This document shows, piece after piece, positions 1 to 8,825 of a stretch of DNA of 64,000 nucleotides. Both the position numbers and the translations under genes were made by a program. Within the stretch, counting starts at the first letter, position 1; the number at the start of each line of letters is the position of its first letter. The notes under the pieces are model-generated. The model was not told the DNA's origin. It saw only the letters and a program-made list of their open reading frames with translations, and searched no databases. Source of the DNA: Pirellulales bacterium (GTDB lineage Bacteria; Planctomycetota; Planctomycetia; Pirellulales; Lacipirellulaceae); NCBI GenBank assembly GCA_022448265.1, contig JAKVCC010000006.1, positions 1 through 64,000 of the forward strand, given 5' to 3'.

Positions 1-106
1 GAGCGCCTTATGCAGCTTTTTTCTTCTCACGCACGACTTTACACAAGAGCTGCAAAACATCACAACCCATCATTCAAAGCTAACGCAAGGTACCTGGGTC
101 CACACC

Positions 107-754
107 TCAACTGGCAAGGGTTGTCCACAACTGAAATTGGTCGGCGACTTCCGGGGCGTGGGTCACCAGCAGCATGGCAACCTCTTGTTTCTCGCACGCG
201 GCCCTTAGTAGGTCGATCACTTGTTGTTGATGGGCGGGGTCGATATTGGCGGTCGGTTCGTCGGCGAGCAGTAAGGACGGCTGATTGGCCAGTGCTCGCG
301 CCACGGCGACCCGTTGTTGTTCGCCTACCGAAAGTGCTGTGGGCTTGTGATCAAGTCGATGGCTCAGGCCCACTTCGTCGAGCAAGCGGGCGGCTCGCCT
401 GGGGTCGGGCTTCTGCCCGGTGAATGTCATGCCTAACAGCACATTTTCGAGTGCTGAAAACGCTGGCAGTAGATTGAAGGTTTGGAATACGAAGCCGATA
501 TGCTGCGCGCGGAAGCGGTCGCGTGTCATCTCGTGAAGCTGGGTGATGTCGTGCCCATTGATGACGATGCTTCCGGCATCGACGGTGGTGAGCCCAGAGA
601 TACAGTTGAGCAGGGTTGTCTTGCCGCAGCCACTCTGTCCGCGGAGCACCACCTGCTCGCCCGCGGCGAGTTCGAACTGCGGGATGTCGAGGATAAGCAA
701 AGAGTCGCCGTTGGGTTCGCGATAAGATTTACGAACGTCTTTCAGCGACAGCAT
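107..754 (-). CDS. ABC transporter ATP-binding protein (LolD/MacB-type)
   Basis: This 215-residue nucleotide-binding subunit would power an ABC export or lipoprotein-release system at the inner membrane. Visible motifs are the Walker A GQSGCGKTT (about residues 39-47), the Q-loop region VFQTFNLLPAFSALENV typical of the LolD/MacB/FtsE group, a signature written LSVGEQQRVAVARAL (Val instead of the usual Gly at the third position), Walker B LLLADEPT and the switch histidine in LLVTHAPE. A good ribosome site (AAGGA, 8 bases before the ATG) supports this start. Its permease is not in the window; it may lie beyond the left edge, since transcription runs that way. The length matches single-domain LolD-like ATPases. 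The family is sure; the substrate is unknown. Confidence 0.93.
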   Translation of the reverse strand: MLSLKDVRKSYREPNGDSLLILDIPQFELAAGEQVVLRGQSGCGKTTLLNCISGLTTVDAGSIVINGHDITQLHEMTRDRFRAQHIGFVFQTFNLLPAFSALENVLLGMTFTGQKPDPRRAARLLDEVGLSHRLDHKPTALSVGEQQRVAVARALANQPSLLLADEPTANIDPAHQQQVIDLLRAACEKQEVAMLLVTHAPEVADQFQLWTTLAS

Positions 755-1137
755 ATTGGGATCCTTCCAGGGAAAGTGGGTGGCGGGGGTATCATAGCCC
801 AGTCTCCTTGGCAGCGACAGGTGACTCCGCGGAAGCGAAGCGGCAGGCCAACCAGGGGCAGCAAGGCATTTAGGGGTCCAGTGGCCATGTCATGGGAAGC
901 AGCGCTAATACGCATGCATCCAGCGGTCCGTTCGCCTTGAATTGGTAATTCGTACAACTGCGATGCGAAGGAATTGCAACCTGAAATCGGAAGATGTACT
1001 TGCTGTCCCGGTCGACGCAGTACAGCTCCGATTGGGGGTCGGATGGGACAAGCCGGGCCGATTTTGAGCAACCAGGCCCAGAGTATGCTTCAGGACAGGA
1101 TGCCAGCACGCGCCCAGTCGGTTTTTGGCATCCGGTT
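755..1137. other. intergenic region, no gene seen
   Basis: About 380 bases between the ABC ATPase gene and the candidate small RNA. The short open frames here lack a ribosome site and protein-like composition. An inverted repeat GGATGCCA / TGGCATCC (1099-1106 and 1126-1133) lies at the right end, just before the possible promoter of the small transcript. Confidence 0.5.
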
Positions 1138-1307
1138 TGCTATTGTCTGCGCCGGTACAAGAGAGATTTGACCGACTAGTGGCTCAGGCCCGAGTGGGCA
1201 AGTTGGACCAGAGCCAGCTACGCTTTCCCGATCGTCGAGACACGGCCCTCCTAAGCAGTCTCCCCCGAAGGGTCGATGAGTTATCCCGCAGCTCATCGAC
1301 CTTTTTT
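1138..1307 (+). ncRNA. candidate small RNA ending in an intrinsic terminator
   Basis: A strong intrinsic terminator at 1271-1307 has no protein-coding gene in front of it on the plus strand. About 130 bases upstream is an extended -10-like element TGCTATTGT (1138-1146). Together they could delimit a transcript of about 155 nucleotides from about 1153 to 1307. A small local hairpin (GCCC GAGT GGGC) lies near 1190. The sequence does not show the conserved cores of RNase P RNA or SRP RNA. It could equally be a 5' leader attenuator of folC, which starts about 100 bases downstream on the same strand. The terminator is certain; the RNA is inference. Confidence 0.3.
1271..1307 (+). terminator. intrinsic terminator upstream of folC
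   Basis: The stem is GGTCGATGAG (1271-1280) pairing perfectly with CTCATCGACC (1292-1301) around an 11-base loop, followed directly by six T residues. There is no T-run in the reverse orientation, so it works only for plus-strand transcription. Confidence 0.85.
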
Positions 1308-1408
1308 CATGCACGGATGTCTTATGTAATGCCAACGGGGACGTTATTCTTGGGTCGTGCCATAGCATTACGTAGAAGTGTCGATCCCCCCGTTTGGAAT
1401 TTTCTTCA

Positions 1409-2836
1409 ATGCCGCCTGCCCGTTCAGCCAAGGACATCGCAGACAACCCTTCTCCGCGAGATGAGGCACTTGCGTTCTTACTAGGGCGGATCAATTTTGA
1501 ACGCATGCCGGCGGTACCCTACGGCCGCCGCCAGATGAAGCTCAACCGGATGCGGCGACTGCTAAATCGCTTGGGCAATCCGGATGCCGGGCTGCCGATT
1601 GTCCATGTGGCGGGTACCAAGGGCAAGGGTTCGACTTCGGCACTGGTGGCGAGCATCCTGCAGGCCGCCGGCTACCAGACAGGCCTGTTTAGCTCGCCCC
1701 ATGTCGAGCGCATGGAAGAACGATTCTCGGTGGGAGGTGAGCCGGCGACCGTCGAGGAATTGGTCGCATTGGTTGAGCGCCTGCGTCCGGAGGTGCACGT
1801 TTTCGATCGGGAAGCCGAGCGCACGGGCGATCATTCACTCAGGCCAACCTATTTCGAATTGACGACTGCGCTGGCACTCTTGCAATTTTCCCAGCGTGAG
1901 GTCGATGTGGCTGTGTTGGAGGTTGGCTTGGGTGGTCGCCTAGATGCTACCAATGTGTGCCAGCCGGCTGTCACAGTGATCACCAGCATCAGTATCGACC
2001 ACACCAAACAACTGGGGTCCACGCTCGCGCAGATTGCAGTTGAAAAGGCTGGTATTATCAAGCCAGGTGTGCCCCTGTTTTGTGGTCCTCTGGAAGCGTC
2101 CGCGCGGGAAGTGATTGCCAGAATCGCGGAGCAGCACGGCTGTCGCATGCTGGAAGCCAACCGCGACTTTCAATATGAGTACCGCCCTCCGACCCGTCTC
2201 GATTCGCAGGCTGCACTGGGAGTACTTGACTATGCCAGTAATATTGCCGGTGAACAGGTTGAGCTGCGGGGCTTGCCGCTGCGCCTTGTCGGTGGCCATC
2301 AAGGAGCCAATGCGGCTCTGGCGGTGGCCGTTTGCGAAGAGTTGCGCAGGCAGGGTTGGTCAATTAGCGGCCCGGCAATCCGGGCGGGCCTTGCCGAGTC
2401 GACCCTCCCGGCGCGGATCGAAGTATTGGGCCGCCGGCCCACGGTGGTACTCGACGTGGCGCACAATGTTGCCTCCGCGGAGGCTCTGGTCGATGCACTT
2501 GTTACAAGCTTCGCTTGCACGGACCGCATTCTGGTCCTGGCGTTGTCGCAGGACAAAGATGTGACCGGAATTGTGCGAACGCTATTGCCCCATTTTCAGC
2601 AAGTGGTTCTTACAGCGTATCAGGACAATCCACGTGCCGTGCCGGTTGCCAGGCTGCGAGAAATTGTCCGGGCGGAGTCTCGACAGTATTCAGGCATTAA
2701 GGTGATAGAAGTTCCGCTGCCGCGCGATGCCTGGCAGCAGGCCCGCGCGGCCGCTGGGCCAGATGAGCTCTTGTGCATCACCGGCTCTTTTTTTATTGCC
2801 GCAGAACTGCGTCAGGTGTTAATCGCGGAGGCTTGA
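1409..2836 (+). CDS. folC: Bifunctional folylpolyglutamate synthase / dihydrofolate synthase
   Basis: This 475-residue cytoplasmic ligase adds glutamate to dihydropteroate and to reduced folates using ATP, in folate biosynthesis and retention. It has the Mur-ligase-type P-loop GTKGKGST (about residues 69-76), the FolC motif following it (FSSPHVERMEERFSVGG), the segment EVGLGGRLDATN, the SISIDHTKQLG motif, and the C-terminal domain start LDVAHNVASAEAL. The length is slightly above the usual 420-450 because of a short N-terminal extension. I chose the ATG at 1409; an in-frame TTG at 1394 is the alternative. It stands alone on the plus strand after an intrinsic terminator. The identification is firm. 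Confidence 0.95.
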   Translation: MPPARSAKDIADNPSPRDEALAFLLGRINFERMPAVPYGRRQMKLNRMRRLLNRLGNPDAGLPIVHVAGTKGKGSTSALVASILQAAGYQTGLFSSPHVERMEERFSVGGEPATVEELVALVERLRPEVHVFDREAERTGDHSLRPTYFELTTALALLQFSQREVDVAVLEVGLGGRLDATNVCQPAVTVITSISIDHTKQLGSTLAQIAVEKAGIIKPGVPLFCGPLEASAREVIARIAEQHGCRMLEANRDFQYEYRPPTRLDSQAALGVLDYASNIAGEQVELRGLPLRLVGGHQGANAALAVAVCEELRRQGWSISGPAIRAGLAESTLPARIEVLGRRPTVVLDVAHNVASAEALVDALVTSFACTDRILVLALSQDKDVTGIVRTLLPHFQQVVLTAYQDNPRAVPVARLREIVRAESRQYSGIKVIEVPLPRDAWQQARAAAGPDELLCITGSFFIAAELRQVLIAEA

Positions 2837-2909
2837 ACCGAATCAGCCGGGGCAGATTGTATTTGCGCGCCAGGTAGATTGCCGCACAGCAACCGAGGTA
2901 GGTTAGCAT
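2793..2909 (-). CDS. possible 38-residue small protein overlapping the folC end
   Basis: A short minus-strand frame of 38 codons starts with MLTYLGCCAAIYLARKYN, a mildly hydrophobic N-terminus followed by a basic stretch. The ATG has a good ribosome site (AAAGGA, 6 bases upstream). Roughly 24 codons lie outside folC and the rest overlap its 3' end in antisense. It lies 68 bases downstream of the gene at 2978-3292 on the same strand and could be co-transcribed with it. I do not recognise the family. Chance remains a real possibility for a frame this short. Confidence 0.3.
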   Translation of the reverse strand: MLTYLGCCAAIYLARKYNLPRLIRFKPPRLTPDAVLRQ

Positions 2910-2977
2910 GTCGAATCCTTTCGTACATGTCCTCTGTTCTTAGCTGGCCACTAGGTCAGGCGCAGTAATCGAGGTGC

Positions 2978-3292
2978 TTACACCTCTTCGTTCAACGTCC
3001 AGCGCGGCTGTTCATGCCATTCCCATTTGCTGTCATCAGCGGTGGGGCAGGGGGGCTCCAATTCATAGTGGGGCGCACTGGCCCCGCGTTCAGTGCTGGC
3101 GTAACGGAGGCGTTCGCTCCGCACTTCACGTTGCAATTTGGAAACCAGTTGGGCGATGTACGGGTCGGCCCAAGGTACCAGCTCACTTGGGCGGGTGCTA
3201 AATCGTTGGCGCGTGCTCATTGTTGTGTTGTCGGCTACAGGCACGCGCACAACCGTACAAAAAACCTTTTTCATTCTGCGTGGAGCTACCAT
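2978..3292 (-). CDS. hypothetical protein, 104 residues
   Basis: The family is not recognised. The start is set by a strong ribosome site (AAGGA, 6 bases before the ATG at 3292); the longer frame beginning at 3310 has none. The protein opens with MVAPRRMKKVF, then a polar section ending RFSTRPSELVPWADPYIAQLV, and then a helix rich in Arg and Glu (KLQREVRSERLRYAS). The C-terminus is acidic and Trp-containing (DDSKWEWHEQPRW). No membrane segment or signal peptide is evident. Composition and the ribosome site argue that it is a real gene. Further in-frame ATGs occur (for example MSTRQRF), so the mature start could be later. Confidence 0.6.
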   Translation of the reverse strand: MVAPRRMKKVFCTVVRVPVADNTTMSTRQRFSTRPSELVPWADPYIAQLVSKLQREVRSERLRYASTERGASAPHYELEPPCPTADDSKWEWHEQPRWTLNEEV

Positions 3293-3744
3293 GGGTGTTC
3301 CTTTCCACATTTGGGCAAGATTTGCCCATTTTAAGGATTTGTATGAGAGGGAGTGAAAAGAGGCGCGTGTTGCTCAAGCCGATCACTCCTTGGCCTTGAA
3401 GCCGAACACGATTGCCTAGCCGGAAGTTACCGTTGGTGGGCGACAGCCGGCCGCGACAACCTTCCGGAAGTCGCATGCCCTAGTTGTTGCATTCCGCGTG
3501 CCACTGCCCTTTAACCTTTGGCTGAGCGGCCAGCCCCAAATGCGCAAACCCTTTTTTGCCATGCATTTAAGGCGTTTTTCGGCGTCATCTCACCGGCTAT
3601 CGAATTGGCGCAGGCGAAGTAGATTTTGCAATTTAATTGCAACGGGCCATAAGGTTTTTCGGTTAGACAGTTCGTGACGGGGGGCGCCCAGGAGCCTCGG
3701 AATCGTGTCGCCAGCAGCAGAAGAGGCCCAAGCATGGCGGCCGA
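3293..3744. other. intergenic region with an operator-like palindrome
   Basis: No gene is visible. The palindrome TGGGCAA-GAT-TTGCCCA (3312-3328) lies about 20 bases upstream of the start codon of the 2978-3292 gene, a plausible position for an operator. The rest shows no coding signal on either strand. Confidence 0.5.
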
Positions 3745-5103
3745 TTACCGAATGTCCAGTTTCGTCTGCAAATGCGCTACGGCCCGGTCCAGGGCCCGGT
3801 CGCGAAACGCCTCGGGCAGCGGTCCAAACTGCTGGTCGAGTTGCTTTTCAAGTTCTGTGCCCGCTCGGTCGCCGAGCAAATCACGGCGATTTCGATAGTG
3901 GCGCCACTCGTCGTACTCCTGCGGTCCAAGAGGTACCTCAAATCCCGGGTCCGGTTTGACGCCCCACGCGTCGTCGCTCCGGGCGCCTTCCATGCGATGG
4001 ATGTTTTGTCCACTCGGCCGCCAGTAGGTCGCGGAGGTTATTTTGAGCAGACTGCGTCCCGATTCGACCCGCATGACCCGTTGCACCGTCCCTTTGCCGT
4101 AGGATCGTTGTCCGACGACGACAGCTCTCCGGTGGTCTTGCATACATGCGGCCAGGATTTCGCTTGCGCTGGCGGACTCATTGTTCAGGAGTATGACCAA
4201 CGGTAGCTTGGTGTAGGCGCTGCGCCCGGTGGCAACAAACCGATCTCGCATCGTTTGGTCGCGCCCCCTTGTCGTCACTATGGGCAGACCCGCACGGAGA
4301 AATAAATCACTGATGCCGACAGCCGCGTCGAGAGCGCCGCCGCTGTTATCTCTCACATCCAGTATGAGTCCTTGCATATTTTTTGGCGAATCACTTGCCG
4401 ACGGTTCGGCGCCTTGCAGCTCGCCCAGCACGCGAGTCAATTCGTCGACGGACTTATCTCCAAATTTGTCAATCCGCACGTATCCGATACGTGGGTCCCG
4501 ATCCAACCGGTACTCCCAGTCGCCGCGCTCATTGCGTATGTCGCCAAGAATTGACTCGACAGTGATTATCTTCCGGACCAGTGAAATCTTGACAGGCTCC
4601 TGTTTTCCGAGCCGCGCGATCGTCAGGAAGATGGGTTCGCCGACCGGGCCCCGCATTTTCGACAACACCTCTCTGAAGTTCATGCCAACGGTCGTCTGGT
4701 CGCCAATCTTCAGAATTCGATCACCCGTTTGTACGCCCACGTCGAAAGCAGGTGTGCCCGGGACAGGCGGACTGATGACGGTGGGCAGAGGCGGTGCACC
4801 CAGAAAGCGAATCCGCACTCCGACTCCTCCAAATTCTTGTCGCATATCCTCTCTGAAGTGCTCGCGATGCGCCTCGTCAACAAAAACAGCGTACTCATCC
4901 CCGCGTTCTTTGAGGGCTCGCACCATGCCTTCCATCGCGCCCTCGAAGAGCGTCTGGTCTGGTGTGTCGACCAGCGACCAGCGATCGATGACCTTGTAGC
5001 TGGCGGCGACATAGCGGGCATATGGATTTTGTTCTGCGCGCACATAGCAGGCACAGGTGATAACTGTCGTCCCAAGCAGAAGTAGCAGATTGCGTCGCGA
5101 CAT
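3745..5103 (-). CDS. S41-family C-terminal processing peptidase (CtpA/Prc-like)
   Basis: This 452-residue serine protease belongs to the tail-specific protease family and acts in the periplasm or at the envelope. An N-terminal hydrophobic signal (RNLLLLLGTTVITCACY) is followed by a helical region, a PDZ domain (about residues 90-180; GVGVRIRF, DVGVQTGDRILKIGD) and the S41 catalytic domain. The motif LDVRDNSGGALDAAV, the nucleophile Ser312 in NNESASASE and the general base Lys337 in SYGKGTVQ are all present, spaced 25 residues apart as in CtpA. The sequence ends with an acidic and basic helix. No clear Shine-Dalgarno precedes the ATG. It is followed leftward by a long gap. The substrate is unknown. 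Confidence 0.93.
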   Translation of the reverse strand: MSRRNLLLLLGTTVITCACYVRAEQNPYARYVAASYKVIDRWSLVDTPDQTLFEGAMEGMVRALKERGDEYAVFVDEAHREHFREDMRQEFGGVGVRIRFLGAPPLPTVISPPVPGTPAFDVGVQTGDRILKIGDQTTVGMNFREVLSKMRGPVGEPIFLTIARLGKQEPVKISLVRKIITVESILGDIRNERGDWEYRLDRDPRIGYVRIDKFGDKSVDELTRVLGELQGAEPSASDSPKNMQGLILDVRDNSGGALDAAVGISDLFLRAGLPIVTTRGRDQTMRDRFVATGRSAYTKLPLVILLNNESASASEILAACMQDHRRAVVVGQRSYGKGTVQRVMRVESGRSLLKITSATYWRPSGQNIHRMEGARSDDAWGVKPDPGFEVPLGPQEYDEWRHYRNRRDLLGDRAGTELEKQLDQQFGPLPEAFRDRALDRAVAHLQTKLDIR

Positions 5104-5319
5104 AAATGGTATTGGAAAGAAAAAGATTGGGGAGAAGGTAGTTGGTTGTCAGCTCACGGGGTAAACGGAGCATCAGCGGATAGGCAGAGAAAAAGCAGTA
5201 TCCCAAGTCGAAAGTGGTGTTGCTTGGCTAGAGACTACCATTTTATTGGCGACAGGCTGTCGCTTTAATTGAAGCGGCGGCTTGAATTCCCTGATTTGAA
5301 TCCGCAGACAGCCGATTGC

Positions 5320-8300
5320 CTAGGACGGAACCGAATCCTGCGGGCTTTCGTCGCGTCTCAGGCTGCGCAATTTGGCGTGCAATGCGGCGTGCGGACCTTG
5401 GAGAGGTTCTTCAAGTAGCTCTTCCTGGCACGCAGTGCTCCGCACGCCGGCACCAGCCACCTCAAGCTGCTCCACGGGCGCAGCCGGATCGGGCGGGACC
5501 AAACGCGAGGGTTTGGCGGAAGTAAGTGGTGGGTGTACCAGGGCTTCCAGTGCATCTTGGGGTGTGGTCGCAATCGCCAGGTCCGGTGCCGCGCCGCCGA
5601 AGTATTTTCCCAGGGGGCCGGCCAGAATAGCCGGCAGGAGCAACAAGTCGCCTACCAGGGCCGCCGCCAGCATGGAGATCATCAGATAGCCAAACTGTTG
5701 CGTCGGTGTAAAAGTACTTGTGGCAAAAACGGCCAGCCCCAGTCCGCCGATGATTGTGGTCTGCGTCATTGCCGTCGCGCAACGCTCGTAAGCCAAATGG
5801 ACCGACTGGACCCGATCAAGCCCCTGTTTCACGCCGCGGCGAAACCAAGTGAGGAAGTGAACTGTATCATCAACCGCTACGCCGAGCGCCACGCTGGCGG
5901 TCATCATGATGCCAATATCGACCCTGATTCCCAGCCACCCGATACCGCCAAAGATGATCACGATGGGGAAGACATTGGGAATCATCGAAATGGCTCCCGC
6001 CAGAGGGCTGCGCAGCACAAACATCATCACTACGGAGATCAGCACCGTGGCCCAAATGATGCTTTCCTTTAAGCTATAGAGCAATTGCCGCTGAGTCTTG
6101 TACACAAGCGGAATCATGCCCGTATAGACTGCACGGATGGGACGCGGCGATACACTAGCCGGCAGAGAAATCGCGGCCGAGGCGGTCGCTGTCGATACTT
6201 CGGACACGTTGATCACTGTGAGTCCGCCCGCGGCTAGCTGTCTCGCAGTCGGATCACTACCGGCAGTAACAAGTATCAGAGCATCCTGATCGCCAAGACC
6301 GGCAATGGCTCGGTCGAGATAGGCCGAGTCGTCCTGTTGGTCGTCAAACTTGGCCAAGTTGTAAAAGGATACTCCTTGATGCTTGGCCTTTGGATTCTTT
6401 GGCCGCACGCCGCTGCGCAGCAGCAGGTTCCTCAAGCGGGATTCCTGCGAATTCGAAGTCGGTGCAGGCGAGTCGTCGGCGGTCCGGTAGAGTATGCATA
6501 GCTGCGAGCCATCCAGTTGTGTGCCCATTTGGTGTAGCTGGTTGACGATCAGGTCGCGCTGCTGGTAGGTCAGCAAGATGGGGTCGACCGCGCGCTGGAG
6601 TTCCCGTACGAATTGTCCATAATCGACCCCTTGGCCATCTTTACCCTTGCCGAGGGCGGCGACGCGAGCACTCAACCGCCAAAGTTCTCGGCCTGCCGAG
6701 GCACCGTTCGCTTGATCCTTGCCTTCAACTCGCAAATAACCGCTGGTCAAAAGTGCCTCGCGGCGGTCTTCCAATAATTCATTGAGTGCGAATGCAGTGG
6801 AACTGTCCACGGCGCCAATACCCGTATCGGTACTTTTGGCCGTGTAGGTGGCTGCCGACATGACACGGCTTACTTCCGGCATTTGGGCAAAGCGATCACC
6901 TATTTCGCGCACCATGGTCAAGCATTCGAGCATGGTCATTTGATACTGTTGGCCATCGTGCTCCGCGTGGTCTTTCGCGCTCCGGCGACGCTCCGGCGGA
7001 ACTGTAACGACGACTTCCATGGGCACGAGATTGCCAAGGTTGTTTTCAAGCCACGCATAGTCGCGAATCAGGTCCGTATCGTCGTCCAGCAGTTTCAATA
7101 GTTGAACGGAAGTTGTGATCTTGGTGAAACCAATGGCGAACACACCCATGACCGCCAGCCACATCACAAACACCGCCGTATGCCGCTGGACCACCAGCCC
7201 GAACAGGCGCTTGGCCCAATGGGGCAAATGGAAATTTCCCGGCCCGTCCGATTGGCGACGAATCGACGATTCGGAAACGGGAAATCGGTGCAGGAACACC
7301 GGCAGTACGGTAAATAAAATGCCGACAGTGCCCAGGACTGCAATCGCCGTGAACATACCGAACTTCTTAATGGGCAAGATGTCGCTGGTGTAGAGTGAAC
7401 CCAGGCCGACTGCGGTGGTAAAGGCCGCCAGTGTGCAGGGCCACCAGCCAAGTCGGACAGCCGTTTCGGCCGCGCCGTGCAAGCCGTTGTCCCGGCGAGC
7501 GTCGCGATAGTAATTGACAATATGAATCGCACCGGAGAGTCCCAGTACATAGACGACCGCGGGCATCGACATCAAGATCGCATCGACAGTTCCTAACTTG
7601 GCTGTCGCGAGTCCAGTCATTATCTTTTCGAGGATGCCGAAGTAGAACACGAGTGCTAGGCTCATGCCTGCACTCAAAACCCCGACTGCAAACACGATGC
7701 TGGTCAACTTGAAACTACGAAAACACCAAAAGGAGAGCGCAAATCCGACCAGGCCTGATAGTAAAGCCAGACGCTTCAGCGTACGCTCTCCTTCCACGTC
7801 GATGGTAATATTGTCCACCGGGGGGCCGCCCATGTGGATTGTGTCTTCGGGGATTGCGCATTCGGTCGAGGCGATGGTGGCGATGTTTTCGATCGCCTGC
7901 CGCATGATCTTATTAGTCCTGGTGGCCTCCTCGCTCAAGTAAACAACCAGACAAGTTGTGCGCGAGTCGTTGCCGAGCGAAACGCCATTGGCATCGTGTT
8001 GGACCGGTCCAACCAGCGCGCCCTCAATCCGCTTAATGGCATCGGTGTAGTCGAGCCCGAGCGGGTCCGATGTAAGCTTTGTCAGCAACTGGGGGCCGGT
8101 CAAAACGTGTTGGTACCATGTGGACCGTTGCACCAGGTCTGGGTCGTTGTTCACTTTGGCAAGCATTTCCGTGCTAGGGCTGAGTCGCCGAGCCAGACGA
8201 TTCAGTTTTTCGGTATTGCCCAGCGTGCATCCATCCCAACTCACCAGCGCAAACTGCTCACTGAAAAAATAGTTGCGAAACCATTCAAGGTCGATCGACT

Positions 8301-8466
8301 CGGGATAATTAGGAGGGAGCCAGTCGTCGGCATTGTTGCTGTTGGTCTCCAGGGCTAACCGCACACCTCGCGGCACCAGCGCCATCAGAAAGGCGAATGC
8401 CAGCGCCATCAGGAAATAATGAGGCTGCCCGAGTGTCTTGCGCGACAAGAACGAAGTTTTCTGCAT
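5320..8466 (-). CDS. RND/MMPL superfamily membrane transporter
   Basis: This large inner-membrane protein of about 1048 residues has the two-fold RND layout: one transmembrane helix near the N-terminus (PHYFLMALAFAFLMALVP), a big periplasmic loop, a cluster of helices (LALLSGLVGFALSFWCF onward), then a repeat of the pattern. The second half carries the proton-relay-like motif ALGVAVDDTVHFL. The family exports lipids, hopanoids or hydrophobic molecules; MMPL and HpnN are the closest concepts. The tail after the last helix is about 100 residues, polar and Pro/Glu rich. The start at 8466 is chosen because the 21 residues before it look non-coding. It lies 216 bases upstream of the S41 protease gene on the same strand. 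The cargo cannot be read from sequence. Confidence 0.9.
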   Translation of the reverse strand: MQKTSFLSRKTLGQPHYFLMALAFAFLMALVPRGVRLALETNSNNADDWLPPNYPESIDLEWFRNYFFSEQFALVSWDGCTLGNTEKLNRLARRLSPSTEMLAKVNNDPDLVQRSTWYQHVLTGPQLLTKLTSDPLGLDYTDAIKRIEGALVGPVQHDANGVSLGNDSRTTCLVVYLSEEATRTNKIMRQAIENIATIASTECAIPEDTIHMGGPPVDNITIDVEGERTLKRLALLSGLVGFALSFWCFRSFKLTSIVFAVGVLSAGMSLALVFYFGILEKIMTGLATAKLGTVDAILMSMPAVVYVLGLSGAIHIVNYYRDARRDNGLHGAAETAVRLGWWPCTLAAFTTAVGLGSLYTSDILPIKKFGMFTAIAVLGTVGILFTVLPVFLHRFPVSESSIRRQSDGPGNFHLPHWAKRLFGLVVQRHTAVFVMWLAVMGVFAIGFTKITTSVQLLKLLDDDTDLIRDYAWLENNLGNLVPMEVVVTVPPERRRSAKDHAEHDGQQYQMTMLECLTMVREIGDRFAQMPEVSRVMSAATYTAKSTDTGIGAVDSSTAFALNELLEDRREALLTSGYLRVEGKDQANGASAGRELWRLSARVAALGKGKDGQGVDYGQFVRELQRAVDPILLTYQQRDLIVNQLHQMGTQLDGSQLCILYRTADDSPAPTSNSQESRLRNLLLRSGVRPKNPKAKHQGVSFYNLAKFDDQQDDSAYLDRAIAGLGDQDALILVTAGSDPTARQLAAGGLTVINVSEVSTATASAAISLPASVSPRPIRAVYTGMIPLVYKTQRQLLYSLKESIIWATVLISVVMMFVLRSPLAGAISMIPNVFPIVIIFGGIGWLGIRVDIGIMMTASVALGVAVDDTVHFLTWFRRGVKQGLDRVQSVHLAYERCATAMTQTTIIGGLGLAVFATSTFTPTQQFGYLMISMLAAALVGDLLLLPAILAGPLGKYFGGAAPDLAIATTPQDALEALVHPPLTSAKPSRLVPPDPAAPVEQLEVAGAGVRSTACQEELLEEPLQGPHAALHAKLRSLRRDESPQDSVPS

Positions 8467-8825
8467 CCGATTGTCAGCGCGGGGTGGGGCGGGCGATAGG
8501 GTGGAACGGCACATCGCGGGGAGGCGCACCGCAGGCCCGTTTGGCGAATAATCCAGAGTGTCACAAGCACCCCAGGCTATCTGGAATCACGCTACAAGTC
8601 TACGCCGACACGCATGGGGTGCTTTCAACAGCGGCCCACCGTGGACGGGTACGCAGCTGGCGGCCCACTAGCGGCAAATGTGTTTGTCAGGTCAGAACGT
8701 CTGCTAGCACATGACTTTAGGTCTCTAGCCGGGCAGGGCTACTTGACGGGTGATATTTTTTGCCGTCCCTGTCACTGGCATTTGAGCGGACGGTCCAGAA
8801 TGAGGCAGGTGGGCCGCAGGTGGTG
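8467..8825. other. intergenic region, no gene seen
   Basis: About 360 bases between two minus-strand genes. It must hold the promoter of the RND transporter, but no convincing -35/-10 pair could be identified by eye, and no open frame looks coding. Confidence 0.5.

Noticed and set aside
4229-4999. 256-residue plus-strand frame
   Set aside because: Antisense to the S41 protease; Arg/Ser/Pro-rich shadow translation.
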